Shown: positions 24,292 to 33,029 of the stretch, piece after piece
How the letters are laid out: every line of letters starts with the position of its first letter
Position numbering within the stretch: position 1 is the first letter of the stretch
From: Fimenecus sp045543095
GTDB taxonomy: Bacteria; Bacillota; Clostridia; Oscillospirales; Acutalibacteraceae
Reading direction: 5' to 3'
DNA length: 64,000 nucleotides
NCBI GenBank assembly: GCA_045543095.1
Contig: JAZQMC010000007.1
Location: forward strand, 62,001 to 126,000
The notes under the pieces: generated by a model
What the model was told of the DNA's origin: nothing
Database searches by the model: none
Seen by the model: the letters and a program-made list of their open reading frames with translations, nothing else
Made by a program: the position numbers and the translations under genes

Positions 24292-25238
24292 TATACGCGT
24301 GTAACGATTATCTCAATATTTCCCTTAACGGTGAATTCACCGTAATTTGCAGGAATAAAAAGACTATCTCCTTTTTTAATCTCTATATTATCAATAATGC
24401 CTTTGCCATTAGTAACAAGTACCGATACAAAAGATTTTTCATCAGCAATATCGACAAACTCACTGTTTATTGAAACTTTTTCAACATTGAATAAATCGCA
24501 TTTTGTAAGTATTTGTCTTGAATAACCGTCATATTCTGTGAGTGCACCCTCGGGGTCAGTTGAACGTGTAGGCGGTGTGCAGTTTGTAACATCAACTGCC
24601 TTTTCAACGTGTAAATCACGCGGTTTACCGTCTGACCCAAGTCTGCCGTAATCAAAAACACGATATGTAGTATTTGAGTTTTGCTGAATTTCTGCAAGCA
24701 GAATTCCCTTGCCGATAGCGTGAAGTGTTCCAGCTTCAATGAAAAATAAATCACCTTTTTTAACTTTAACCTTGTTAACAGTTTCAAGGAAAGTGTTGTC
24801 AGCAATTTTTTCTTTGAATTCTTTGCTTGAAATGGCTCTGTTAAAGCCGTAAATAAGCTCTGCACCTTCCTCACAGTCGAGTATATACCAACATTCTGTT
24901 TTGCCGTATTCACCCTCAACACGCATTGCATAATCATTATCGGGGTGAACCTGAACCGATAAATCATCTTTAGCATCAATAAGCTTTATAAGAATGGGAA
25001 AATACTCAAAATTCTTTCCGTTTTCGCCTAAAAAATCTGGGTTTTCATTAATAACTTCAGTTAATGTTTTACCGATAAATTCACCGTTTTCAACAGTGTT
25101 TTCACCGTCTTTGTGACAAGAAAGCATCCAACCCTCTGCAAGTTTTGTAAGGTCAGATTTAAAACCATATTCATCACGAAGCTTTGTTCCGCCCCAGAGA
25201 TAATCTTTAAAAACAGGGTTTAATTTAAGAATATACAT
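24291..25238 (-). CDS. manA: Mannose-6-phosphate isomerase, class I
   Basis: Interconverts mannose-6-phosphate and fructose-6-phosphate, cytosolic, zinc-dependent. 315 residues, the short Firmicutes form. Visible motifs: NPVFKDYLWGGTKL at the N-terminus, LSVQVHPDND and GKTECWYIL (zinc ligands), the FIEAGTLHAIGKGILLAEIQQNSN block and TYRVFDYGR. GGGAGTG precedes the start. It leads a two-gene operon with the MFS transporter, starting from the promoter at 25267-25295. Confidence 0.95.
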   Translation of the reverse strand: MYILKLNPVFKDYLWGGTKLRDEYGFKSDLTKLAEGWMLSCHKDGENTVENGEFIGKTLTEVINENPDFLGENGKNFEYFPILIKLIDAKDDLSVQVHPDNDYAMRVEGEYGKTECWYILDCEEGAELIYGFNRAISSKEFKEKIADNTFLETVNKVKVKKGDLFFIEAGTLHAIGKGILLAEIQQNSNTTYRVFDYGRLGSDGKPRDLHVEKAVDVTNCTPPTRSTDPEGALTEYDGYSRQILTKCDLFNVEKVSINSEFVDIADEKSFVSVLVTNGKGIIDNIEIKKGDSLFIPANYGEFTVKGNIEIIVTRV

Positions 25239-25266
25239 AGTAACACTCCCTAAATAATTTCAAAAC

Positions 25267-25295
25267 ATTTTAACATAGAATACCGATATTTTCAA
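25267..25295 (-). promoter_or_regulatory. SigA-type promoter of the manA-MFS operon
   Basis: Leftward TTGAAA (complement of 25290-25295), 17-nt spacer, TAAAAT (complement of 25267-25272). Confidence 0.7.
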
Positions 25296-25303
25296 CAATC
25301 TGA

Positions 25304-25331
25304 TTGTAAAATCTATTGTTTATGTTATAAT
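25304..25331 (+). promoter_or_regulatory. SigA-type promoter of the sulfatase gene
   Basis: TTGTAA (25304-25309), 16-nt spacer, TATAAT (25326-25331), ~20 bases before the start. Divergent from the manA promoter with only ~8 bases between the two -35 boxes, so the operons could share control. Confidence 0.65.
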
Positions 25332-25358
25332 GAATTATTAAAAGAAACGGAGAACAAA

Positions 25359-26654
25359 ATGAAAGATAATTTCATTTTTTATTTTTCTGACCAACAGAGA
25401 TATGATACTTTAAATGCAGAAATAATGCCTAATCTTATGGCATTAGCAGATGACGGAACATTCTTTGAAAATTGTTATACTTGCCAGCCGGTTTGCGGTC
25501 CCGCAAGAGCATCTCTTCAAACAGGCGTTTATCCTACTGAATGTGGTTGTCATATAAACGGAATACCACTTCGTGATGATACAAAATCTCTGGCAGACTA
25601 TTTTAACGAGAATGGTTTTGATACTGCATATATAGGTAAGCTTCATCTTGCGTCGGGTAAAAACGGCGGAGAAAATATTAAGTGCGAAAAAACTGCAATT
25701 CCCGAAAATCGTCTTTGGGGATACAAGTATTTTCGCGGTGCGGATGTGCTTGAGTTCACCTCTCACGGATATGATGGTTATATATTCGACGAAAAGGGAA
25801 ATAAGATAGATTTTAAGGGCTATCGTGCTGACAAAATAAATGATTTTGCAATAGAATATATTGAAAATCATAATGGTGAAAAGCCATTCTTTATGTTTGT
25901 TTCACAGCTTGAGCCTCATCACCAGAATGACCACGGCAGATTTGAAGGCCCAAGGGAAAAGGTCGACAAATATAAAAATTATCCAATTCCCGAAGATTTA
26001 ACACATTTAAAAGGCAATTATAAAGAACAGTATCCTGATTATCTTGCTGCTATTGAAAGCCTTGACGATAACCTTGGCAAACTTATAGATGCTTTGAAGA
26101 AAAAAGGTATATATAATAATACAACAATTATTTATACTTCTGACCACGGTTGTCATTTCAAAACAAGAAATGCAGAATATAAGCGTAGCTGTCACGATGC
26201 ATCAATTCATATACCGCTTGTAATCAAAGGTAGTGGATTTGAAAAGGGTAAAATTGAAAGCAAAATGATAAGTCTTATTGATTTACCACCAACCTTATTG
26301 GCTGTAGCCAATATTAATATTCCGGATTATTATCAGGGTGTTAAAATCCAAGAAAACGATAATGATTTTGTTTTTGTGCAAATCAGCGAAAGTCAATGCG
26401 GTCGTGCAATAAGGACTAAAAACTATACATATTCTGTTTCCTGTGCAAAATTTTTTTCTTCACATTCAAATGTCTATTTTGAAGATTATTTATATGATAA
26501 CAGTAAAGACAAAGCACAAAAACACAATTTAATCAAATCAAAAGGTTATGAAGATGTTAAAAAAACATTAAAAACTTTGCTTTTAAATCAAATTGAAAAA
26601 ATTGAGGGCAAAAGACCGATAATATTGCCAAGAATAATTGAAAAACAAAAATAA
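25359..26654 (+). CDS. Sulfatase family hydrolase (Cys-type formylglycine site)
   Basis: 431 residues, no signal peptide, so probably cytosolic. The alkaline-phosphatase-fold sulfatase layout is clear: FYFSDQQRYDTL (metal ligands near the N-terminus), the modification motif CGPAR within CQPVCGPARASLQTG, IGKLHL, and TSDHGCHF in the second half. In active members the Cys becomes formylglycine; anaerobes use a radical-SAM maturase, which is not encoded here. The substrate may be a sulfated sugar or choline-type ester. It is divergent from manA and an MFS transporter, fitting use of a host glycan sugar (inference). Confidence 0.88.
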   Translation: MKDNFIFYFSDQQRYDTLNAEIMPNLMALADDGTFFENCYTCQPVCGPARASLQTGVYPTECGCHINGIPLRDDTKSLADYFNENGFDTAYIGKLHLASGKNGGENIKCEKTAIPENRLWGYKYFRGADVLEFTSHGYDGYIFDEKGNKIDFKGYRADKINDFAIEYIENHNGEKPFFMFVSQLEPHHQNDHGRFEGPREKVDKYKNYPIPEDLTHLKGNYKEQYPDYLAAIESLDDNLGKLIDALKKKGIYNNTTIIYTSDHGCHFKTRNAEYKRSCHDASIHIPLVIKGSGFEKGKIESKMISLIDLPPTLLAVANINIPDYYQGVKIQENDNDFVFVQISESQCGRAIRTKNYTYSVSCAKFFSSHSNVYFEDYLYDNSKDKAQKHNLIKSKGYEDVKKTLKTLLLNQIEKIEGKRPIILPRIIEKQK

Positions 26655-26737
26655 TGCATATTTTATTGTTAAATTATTCAAATTCAGTCAATAAAACGCT
26701 ACTTATTTGATTAAAATGCAGTTTTTAAATTATTCGC

Positions 26738-26766
26738 TTGCAAAAATGTAATAATTACTATATAAT
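26738..26766 (+). promoter_or_regulatory. SigA-type promoter of the aminotransferase-ispD-ispF genes
   Basis: TTGCAA (26738-26743), 17-nt spacer, TATAAT (26761-26766), ~30 bases before the start codon. Confidence 0.7.
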
Positions 26767-26795
26767 ATATCGAAATTTAATTTGGAGGTTGTCCC

Positions 26796-28064
26796 ATGCT
26801 ATATAATGAAATGAGCAGAGATGAACTTTTATCTCTTAAAAGTGAACTTGAAAAGGAATATGAAGATGTGAAATCTCTTGGTCTTTCACTTGATATGTCA
26901 CGCGGTAAGCCGGGTAAAGAGCAGCTTGATTTGTCAGTTGATATGCTCAATGTAATGGTTGATGCTGATGATTGCAAGGCAGAAAACGGCTTTGATTGCA
27001 GAAACTACGGTGTTCTTGACGGTATTCCCGAATGTAAAAAACTTTTTGCAGAGTTGCTTGAAGTAGATACTAAAAATATTGTAGTTGGCGGTTCTTCAAG
27101 CCTTAATCTTATGTATGACTATATTAACCAATGTATGTATCTTGGTGTTGCAGGCTGTGAGCCTTGGAGCAAACAGGGTAAAGTTAAGTTTATCTGCAAT
27201 GTTCCCGGTTATGACAGACATTTTGCAATTACAGAATTTTTCGGCATTGAAATGATTTCTGTTGAAATGGATGAATTCGGTCCAAATGTAGAGAAAATTG
27301 CCGAGCTCGTTAAAGACCCAATGGTTAAGGGTATGTTCTGTGTACCTAAATATTCAAATCCAAACGGCGTTACATACAGTGATGAAAGAGTGAAAGCACT
27401 CGCTTCCCTTAAGCCTGCCGCAAAAGATTTCAGAGTAATCTGGGATAATGCATACATTATTCACGAGTTGACTGATACTCCCGACACTCTTCTTAATATA
27501 TTTAATGCTTGTAAGGAATACGGCACAGAGGATAATTTTGTTGAATTCACATCAACTGCTAAAATTTCATTCCCCGGTGCAGGCGTATCTGCAATTGCGG
27601 CATCGGACAACAATATTGCAGAAATCAAAAAGCGTCTTAACTTCCAGACAATTAGCTATGACAAGCTTAATCAGCTTCGTCATGTGAAGTATTTTAAGAA
27701 TATTGACGGAATTCGTAGGCATATGGAAAAGCACGCAGAGATTATCGCACCTAAGTTTGATATGGTACTTGATATGCTTGAAAAAGAAATCGCACCCCTT
27801 GGAATCGGCGAATGGGTAAAAGCAAAAGGCGGTTATTTCATAAGCTACAATACAGTTGGTTCAAGTGCAAAGCGTATCGGTGAGCTCTGCAAAAATGCAG
27901 GTCTTGTTCTTACAACAGTAGGTGCTACTTATCCTTACGGTGTTGACCCCGATGATAAGAATATCCGAATTGCACCGACATTCCCATCTGTTGAAAATCT
28001 CCGTCAAGCAATGGAAGTTTTCTGTCTTTGTGCAAAGCTTGCTGCAATTGAAGCGTTAGTATAA
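26796..28064 (+). CDS. PLP-dependent aminotransferase, MocR-like/AspAT Ic type (PF12897)
   Basis: 422 residues behind TTTGGAGG. Fold-type I aminotransferase of the PF12897 group, known to include aspartate aminotransferases of a separate subclass. Visible: the substrate-phosphate region SRGKPGKEQLDL near residue 33, VVGGSSSLNLMYDY, the PLP-ring VPKYSNPNGVTYS, the aspartate/tyrosine segment VIWDNAYIIHEL, and the PLP-lysine in STAKISFPGAGVSA. It has no DNA-binding domain. Aspartate or alanine as donor is an inference from the family. The stop is 11 bases before ispD. Confidence 0.88.
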   Translation: MLYNEMSRDELLSLKSELEKEYEDVKSLGLSLDMSRGKPGKEQLDLSVDMLNVMVDADDCKAENGFDCRNYGVLDGIPECKKLFAELLEVDTKNIVVGGSSSLNLMYDYINQCMYLGVAGCEPWSKQGKVKFICNVPGYDRHFAITEFFGIEMISVEMDEFGPNVEKIAELVKDPMVKGMFCVPKYSNPNGVTYSDERVKALASLKPAAKDFRVIWDNAYIIHELTDTPDTLLNIFNACKEYGTEDNFVEFTSTAKISFPGAGVSAIAASDNNIAEIKKRLNFQTISYDKLNQLRHVKYFKNIDGIRRHMEKHAEIIAPKFDMVLDMLEKEIAPLGIGEWVKAKGGYFISYNTVGSSAKRIGELCKNAGLVLTTVGATYPYGVDPDDKNIRIAPTFPSVENLRQAMEVFCLCAKLAAIEALV

Positions 28065-28075
28065 GAGGTGATTAT

Positions 28076-28789
28076 ATGCTGAAAATTACGGAAAAAGAAA
28101 ATATGGTGGTTTCTGCCGTAATTGTTTCGGCAGGAAATTCAACTCGAATGGGTGGCATTAACAAACAATTTCTTGAACTTGACGGTGCACCTGTGATTGT
28201 AAACACAATAACAGCGTTCCAAAAGTCTTCAATAATTGATGAAATAATTATTGTTACCCGCGAATGTGATATTGAAGAAGTTTCAAAGCTTGTTGACAAA
28301 TATGATTTTTATAAGGTTAACAACATAGTTCCAGGCGGAGCTACAAGACAATTAAGTGTCTATAACGGTGTTGCAAGTACTTCCAAAATTGCAGATTTGG
28401 TTGTGATTCACGATGGTGCAAGACCTCTTGTAACCAATAGAGCAATTACTGAAACCATAAAATCTGCCGCTGAATTCGGTGCGGCTGCAACAGGTGTAAA
28501 GGTAAAGGATACGGTCAAGGTTGTCGATAATAATGATAATATCATTGATACTCCCGACAGAACATATATGAGATTTATTCAGACACCACAGGTGTTTAAT
28601 AAAAAGTTGTATCTTGATGCTGTGAATTCAGTTGAAGACAGTAAAAATTTTACCGATGATTGCAAACTTTTAGAAGCCTACGGCAAAACCGTAAAATTTG
28701 TTGACGGTGATTATGAGAATATAAAAATCACCACACCTGAAGATATAGAATTGGCAGAAAGCTACCTTAAAAGAAGAATAGGGGAATAA
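28076..28789 (+). CDS. ispD: 2-C-methyl-D-erythritol 4-phosphate cytidylyltransferase
   Basis: Third step of the MEP pathway: CTP plus methylerythritol-4-phosphate to CDP-ME. 237 residues behind AAGAGGTGAT. Nucleotide-binding signature AVIVSAGNSTRMGGINKQFLEL, VIHDGARPL and KVKDTVK...RTYMRFIQTPQVF are intact, with the C-terminal D...E active-site region TPEDIELAE. A short N-terminal extension (~10 residues) precedes the usual start. Followed two bases later by ispF. Confidence 0.96.
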   Translation: MLKITEKENMVVSAVIVSAGNSTRMGGINKQFLELDGAPVIVNTITAFQKSSIIDEIIIVTRECDIEEVSKLVDKYDFYKVNNIVPGGATRQLSVYNGVASTSKIADLVVIHDGARPLVTNRAITETIKSAAEFGAAATGVKVKDTVKVVDNNDNIIDTPDRTYMRFIQTPQVFNKKLYLDAVNSVEDSKNFTDDCKLLEAYGKTVKFVDGDYENIKITTPEDIELAESYLKRRIGE

Positions 28790-28791
28790 CA

Positions 28792-29289
28792 ATGTTAAGA
28801 ATTGGTCATGGCTATGATGTTCACCGTCTTGTTGAGGGCCGAAAGCTCATACTTGGCGGTGTAGAAATTGAAAATAACGGAATCGGTCTTTTGGGTCATT
28901 CTGATGCTGATGTGCTTCTTCACGCGATTTCAGACTCTCTTCTCGGTGCCTGTGCTTTGGGTGACATCGGCAAGCATTTTCCTGATACTGATGCCGATTT
29001 TAAGGATGCAGACAGCCTTGAACTTTTAAAAAAGGTTGTTGAGCTTGTAAAATCCAAGGGGTATTCTATCAATAATATTGATGCAACGGTTCTTGCACAA
29101 GCACCTAAGCTTGCACCTCATATTGATTTAATGCGAGAAAATATTGCAGAGGCTTTAGGAGTTTCGGTTGATTATGTCAGCGTTAAGGCAACTACCGAAG
29201 AAAAGCTTGGTTTCACAGGTGCAAAACAAGGCATTGCCGCACATTGTGTATGCCTTGTTGAAGAAAAGAAAAAAATCAAATTCATTTAA
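28792..29289 (+). CDS. ispF: 2-C-methyl-D-erythritol 2,4-cyclodiphosphate synthase
   Basis: Cyclises CDP-ME-2-phosphate in the MEP pathway; trimeric, zinc-dependent. 165 residues: metal ligands in RIGHGYDVHRL and LLGHSDADVLLHAI, the ALGDIGKHFPDTD block, and KATTEEKLGFTG near the C-terminus. Separated from ispD by two bases, so the pair is translationally linked. A terminator follows the stop. Confidence 0.97.
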   Translation: MLRIGHGYDVHRLVEGRKLILGGVEIENNGIGLLGHSDADVLLHAISDSLLGACALGDIGKHFPDTDADFKDADSLELLKKVVELVKSKGYSINNIDATVLAQAPKLAPHIDLMRENIAEALGVSVDYVSVKATTEEKLGFTGAKQGIAAHCVCLVEEKKKIKFI

Positions 29290-29295
29290 TTTATT

Positions 29296-29319
29296 GCCCG
29301 TCATTGACGGGCTTTTTTT
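29296..29319 (+). terminator. Intrinsic terminator after ispF
   Basis: GCCCGT (29296-29301) with ACGGGC (29307-29312), then seven T (29313-29319). Confidence 0.9.
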
Positions 29320-29366
29320 ATCAAAATAATAATACCGCCATAAAATATACTATGGTGGTGTTTACA

Positions 29367-29585
29367 ATGAATAAAGCTGTAATAAGGTTTTCCTCCGTGA
29401 CATACGCCCTAAAAGCAAAGGAAATAGCTGAAAAAAACGGAGGCAGAACAACATTGAGAAAAAATCCCAATCCCCGAAAAAATGAAGGATGTGGATATAG
29501 TCTTGTTGTTGTCGGAAATATAGAAAAAATTATCAATATGCTTACTATTAACAAAGTAAAATATATCGGATATGAGATGATGTAA
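29367..29585 (+). CDS. DUF3343 small protein, putative Se/S carrier-like
   Basis: 72 residues from ATG 29367, with a weak GGTGGTG 12 bases upstream; the frame is open further 5' but across the ispF terminator. The sequence fits DUF3343: a beta-alpha opening (MNKAVIRFSSVTYALKAKEIAEKNG), then a basic PNPRK and the GCGYSLVV strand carrying the conserved cysteine. It is immediately followed (zero gap) by a cysteine-desulfurase-like gene. That pairing is known from clusters for selenium-dependent or sulfur transfer, so it may carry sulfur or selenium from the neighbour (inference). Confidence 0.82.
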   Translation: MNKAVIRFSSVTYALKAKEIAEKNGGRTTLRKNPNPRKNEGCGYSLVVVGNIEKIINMLTINKVKYIGYEMM

Positions 29586-30725
29586 TTGATTTATCTTGAT
29601 AACAGTGCAACCTCATATCCTAAACCTCAAGCGGTAGTTCAATCGGTTAGTGAAGCTTTTAACAGATTTGGCGGCAATTCCGGTCGCGGTGCATACAAAA
29701 TGGCACTTGAAACTACTGAACAAATCTATTTTTGCCGTAAAAAATTGGCAGAAATGTTCGGTGCTTCATCTGTGGAAAATGTCGTACTCACATACAATTG
29801 TACAGCGGCACTGAATATGGCGATTAAAGGTTTGGCAAAAATAGGAGCACATTTTATTATTTCTGATTTAGAGCATAATGCGGTTTTGCGTCCTTTGTCA
29901 AAATTAAAAAAAGACGGAATTGCTGATTTCAGCATAGCACGTGTTTCTGAGGATATATATGAAACTGTAAGAAATTTCAGTAAATGTATAAATAAAAATA
30001 CTGTAGCAATTATTTGTACGGGTGCATCAAATGTATTTGGAATTATTCCGCCGTGTAGAATGCTTGCTCACCTTGCCCATCGCCACAATTTACTTTTTGT
30101 AATGGATTGTGCACAGATTGCAGGCATTTTGCCTATTGATATGACACGTGATGAAATTGATATTATGTGTTGTGCGGGACACAAAGGCTTAATGGGACCA
30201 ACAGGCACAGGATTTTTAGTGCTGAAAGATGACGTTAAGCTTGATACAATAATTGAGGGTGGCACGGGCAGCAATTCAGCAAATGAAAATCAACCTGAAA
30301 ACTTACCCGACCGTTTTGAAAGCGGTACACCAAATGTGCAGGGCATAATCGGACTTTCAAAAGCTGTTGATTATGTGAAAAATGTAGGTGTTGAAAATAT
30401 TTATCATCACGAAATTTCTTTAATGAGGTATCTCCAAAAAAATCTTGAAAATAATAATGTTATTTTATATACTGACTTTTTTGATAAAAGACAAAGGTTA
30501 ACTCCCATACTTTCATTTAATCTCAAAAATAAGCATAGTGAAGAAGTGGCAGCATTCCTTTCGACCCACGGTATTGCAGTGCGTGCGGGTCTACATTGTG
30601 CTCCGTTGGCACACCGAAAATTCAAAACAGAGGATATTGGTACGGTAAGAATTTCGCCTTCAGTTTTCACTAAAAAAAGTGATATAGATTTTTTAATAAA
30701 TTCTGTCAGAAAATTTGCAAAATAG
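29586..30725 (+). CDS. Class V aminotransferase, cysteine desulfurase-like (EF2568 family)
   Basis: 379 residues, TTG start directly after the DUF3343 stop. PLP fold-type I with DCAQIAGILPIDM, the PLP-lysine region CCAGHKGLMGPTGTGFLVL, and the C-terminal Cys loop GIAVRAGLHCAPLAHRKF...GTVRISPSVF, which matches the EF2568-type (TIGR01977) desulfurase relatives. It would take sulfur or selenium from cysteine/selenocysteine. The family often sits with DUF3343 in selenium-linked loci, but no selD, yqeB/yqeC or molybdenum hydroxylase is in the window. Confidence 0.88.
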   Translation: MIYLDNSATSYPKPQAVVQSVSEAFNRFGGNSGRGAYKMALETTEQIYFCRKKLAEMFGASSVENVVLTYNCTAALNMAIKGLAKIGAHFIISDLEHNAVLRPLSKLKKDGIADFSIARVSEDIYETVRNFSKCINKNTVAIICTGASNVFGIIPPCRMLAHLAHRHNLLFVMDCAQIAGILPIDMTRDEIDIMCCAGHKGLMGPTGTGFLVLKDDVKLDTIIEGGTGSNSANENQPENLPDRFESGTPNVQGIIGLSKAVDYVKNVGVENIYHHEISLMRYLQKNLENNNVILYTDFFDKRQRLTPILSFNLKNKHSEEVAAFLSTHGIAVRAGLHCAPLAHRKFKTEDIGTVRISPSVFTKKSDIDFLINSVRKFAK

Positions 30726-30738
30726 AATAAGTTGTGAT

Positions 30739-30809
30739 ACAATATATTGTGAGTATGTATATCTGTATGTATTTAATGGTTTATTTACAGATTTTTTACA
30801 ATATATTGT
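30739..30809. promoter_or_regulatory. Two identical 12-bp palindromes upstream of cdaA
   Basis: The perfect palindrome ACAATATATTGT occurs at 30739-30750 and again at 30798-30809, 59 bases apart, both upstream of cdaA (start 30842). Paired identical palindromes suggest an operator bound by a dimeric regulator. No classical promoter stands out in this stretch. Confidence 0.45.
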
Positions 30810-30841
30810 ATTTTTATTTTGAAAAGAGTGAGAAAATTATT

Positions 30842-31717
30842 ATGGCAGAGTTTTTTACAGATTTATTTGAACAAGTAAAGCGGGCATTACTTTCTTTTGA
30901 CGGAATAAGCGATTTGCTTGATGTTATTCTTGTTGCATTTGTTATTTACAGCGGTATAAAACTTATTCGTGAAACCCGTGCATTTCAGCTTGCAAAGGGT
31001 GTGCTTTTGCTTGCGGTAATTTATCTTGTTGTCACTCTTTTTGAAATGCGTGCAAGTGAGTTTATTTTAAGCTTTATTTTTACTAACTTACTTATGATTC
31101 TTGTTGTTATTTTCGCTCCCGAACTTCGTCATGCACTTGAAAGTATGGGAAGAAGCTCGGTATCCATATTCAATATTTTTAAAAACAAAGATGAAACCGA
31201 ATTACAAGAAAATATTAAAAATTCAATTAATAGTGTTTGCCGTGCTTGTACTGATATGAGTGATAAGCAAATTGGTGCACTTATTGTGTTTGAAAAAGAA
31301 ACATTACTTGGCGAGATTGCAAAAACAGGTACGCAGCTTGATGCAAAAGTAACAACGGAACTTATCGGTAACATCTTCTTTCCAAAAGCACCAATGCACG
31401 ACGGTGCGGTTTTGATTAAAGATGGCAGAGTAATTTCTGCGGGTTGTATTTTACCGTTAACCAGTCACAATGATTTAAGCAGTGAGTTGGGAACAAGACA
31501 TCGTGCCGCAATTGGAATGAGCGAGTCAAGTGATGCAATTGTTGTGGTTGTTTCCGAAGAAACAGGTGCTATATCAGTTGCAGAAAAAGGAATGCTTAAA
31601 AGAAATATTTCAGTTGGCGATTTGCGTGAAATTCTCACTAAAAACTTTACCGATGAACATGGTGGCGATTCGAGTAAATTAAAGAAGATTTTGAGAGGTG
31701 GAAAAAATGAAAAATAA
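30842..31717 (+). CDS. cdaA: Diadenylate cyclase CdaA
   Basis: Makes c-di-AMP from two ATP; membrane-bound. Start set at ATG 30842; an upstream in-frame GTG/ATG extension is not supported by a ribosome site. 291 residues. Three N-terminal hydrophobic helices (~20-105) precede the DAC domain, which has the DGAVLI motif in PMHDGAVLIKDGRVISAGCIL and the RHR motif GTRHRAAIGMSE. Followed by cdaR with an 11-base overlap, the conserved cdaA-cdaR order of Firmicutes. The usual third gene glmM is missing here. Confidence 0.95.
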   Translation: MAEFFTDLFEQVKRALLSFDGISDLLDVILVAFVIYSGIKLIRETRAFQLAKGVLLLAVIYLVVTLFEMRASEFILSFIFTNLLMILVVIFAPELRHALESMGRSSVSIFNIFKNKDETELQENIKNSINSVCRACTDMSDKQIGALIVFEKETLLGEIAKTGTQLDAKVTTELIGNIFFPKAPMHDGAVLIKDGRVISAGCILPLTSHNDLSSELGTRHRAAIGMSESSDAIVVVVSEETGAISVAEKGMLKRNISVGDLREILTKNFTDEHGGDSSKLKKILRGGKNEK

Positions 31718-33011
31718 CAAAAAGAATACAAAAAAGTCAGGCTTTTCCTTTTCTGCCTTAATCAGAAATAACCGTTTTTTGATGGTTGCCTCATTAATAA
31801 TTGCTTTTGCGTTATGGATGTGGGTGGCTATTGAAAAAAGTCCTGAAGTGACCAATGTTATAACCGGTATTCCTGTACAAGTAAATCTTGAAAACAGTAT
31901 TCCGGAACAGTTAGGTCTGCAGATTTTCGGTGAATCAGAATTTACTGTCGATGTTACCGTAAAGGGCAAAAAATATATTGTGTCATCACTCGATGCCAAC
32001 GATATTGATGTTGTAGCAAACACAAATTATGTTGATAGTTCAGGTACGAAAACACTTCAACTTAAAATAACTCCCAAAGATGGTTCAGATGATTTTACAA
32101 TCACTTCTTCTTCATCAACTTATATTGAAGTTTATTTTGACACATATAAAGAGGTTGAAATGGCTTTGACAAGCAATATTGATTCTTCGCTTGAAACAAT
32201 TGTTCCTGACGACTGTCTTCTCGGTGATATTGTTTTCTCAAAGAATACTGTGCTTATAAGTGGTCCGGCAACCGAGATTAACAGAATTTCAAGTGTTTCT
32301 GCCGAAGTAAAAGTTGATAAGGTTCTTGAAAAAACAACTACCTTTGACCCTGAAATAAAAATAATTACAAATGACGGTTCAACTCTTGAATATTCAAAAA
32401 TTAATACAGTTGACGATATAACAATGACTGTTCCGGTGTTAAAGGTTGTTACTTTACCAACTGCTATTGAATTCAAAAATGCTCCGTCAGGATTTATAAA
32501 TAATCCTATGAAATACACAATAAGTCCTGCGAGTGTTAAGGTGGCAATTCCTGTTGATGTTGTTGAAACAACAAAAGCTTTTGTTGTTGATACAATAGAT
32601 TTTGCTGACATTGGCGACAGTTACAATACTTTTACCGTTGATGCAGATTCAATAAATACATATAAGATAATGGATTCAAATGTAAAACGCTTTAAAATTA
32701 CCATCAATGCGTCAACTATGAGTTCTAAAACACTTACTGTTCCTGTATCAAATATCAGTATAAAGAATTCAAGAGATGATTTTAAGATTAGTCTTAATAC
32801 AACCAAGGATATAGCGATTACACTTGTTGGTCCTCAGGAAGATATTGATGCAATAACTGCCGAAGATGTGGCTATTGAAATTGATACGACGGATAAGCTG
32901 ATTTCAAGTGACACAAAAACCTTGCAAGGTAATGTAATTGTAAGCAGTGAATATAATTGCTGGGCTTTTGGAAAATACGAAATCAAAATTACAGCTGAAG
33001 CAACAGAATGA
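31707..33011 (+). CDS. cdaR: YbbR-domain protein CdaR, regulator of CdaA
   Basis: Start at ATG 31707 behind AGAGGTGG, inside the end of cdaA. 434 residues: a Lys-rich cytoplasmic tip, one membrane helix (FLMVASLIIAFALWMWVAIE, ~20-42), then an extracellular region with four YbbR-type beta repeats (each starting near IPVQVNLEN, VEMALTSNID, TLPTAIEFKN, LTVPVSNISIK). CdaR binds and modulates the cyclase in B. subtilis and Listeria. Confidence 0.92.
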   Translation: MKNNKKNTKKSGFSFSALIRNNRFLMVASLIIAFALWMWVAIEKSPEVTNVITGIPVQVNLENSIPEQLGLQIFGESEFTVDVTVKGKKYIVSSLDANDIDVVANTNYVDSSGTKTLQLKITPKDGSDDFTITSSSSTYIEVYFDTYKEVEMALTSNIDSSLETIVPDDCLLGDIVFSKNTVLISGPATEINRISSVSAEVKVDKVLEKTTTFDPEIKIITNDGSTLEYSKINTVDDITMTVPVLKVVTLPTAIEFKNAPSGFINNPMKYTISPASVKVAIPVDVVETTKAFVVDTIDFADIGDSYNTFTVDADSINTYKIMDSNVKRFKITINASTMSSKTLTVPVSNISIKNSRDDFKISLNTTKDIAITLVGPQEDIDAITAEDVAIEIDTTDKLISSDTKTLQGNVIVSSEYNCWAFGKYEIKITAEATE

Positions 33012-33029
33012 TTAAAGGGGTGACAGATA

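Noticed and set aside
24467..24979. 170-codon open frame antisense to manA
   Set aside because: Lies entirely within the well-supported manA gene, has no ribosome site and reads like low-complexity shadow sequence.
32132..32611. 159-codon frame antisense to cdaR
   Set aside because: No ribosome site and fully inside cdaR; Ser/Thr-rich shadow composition.
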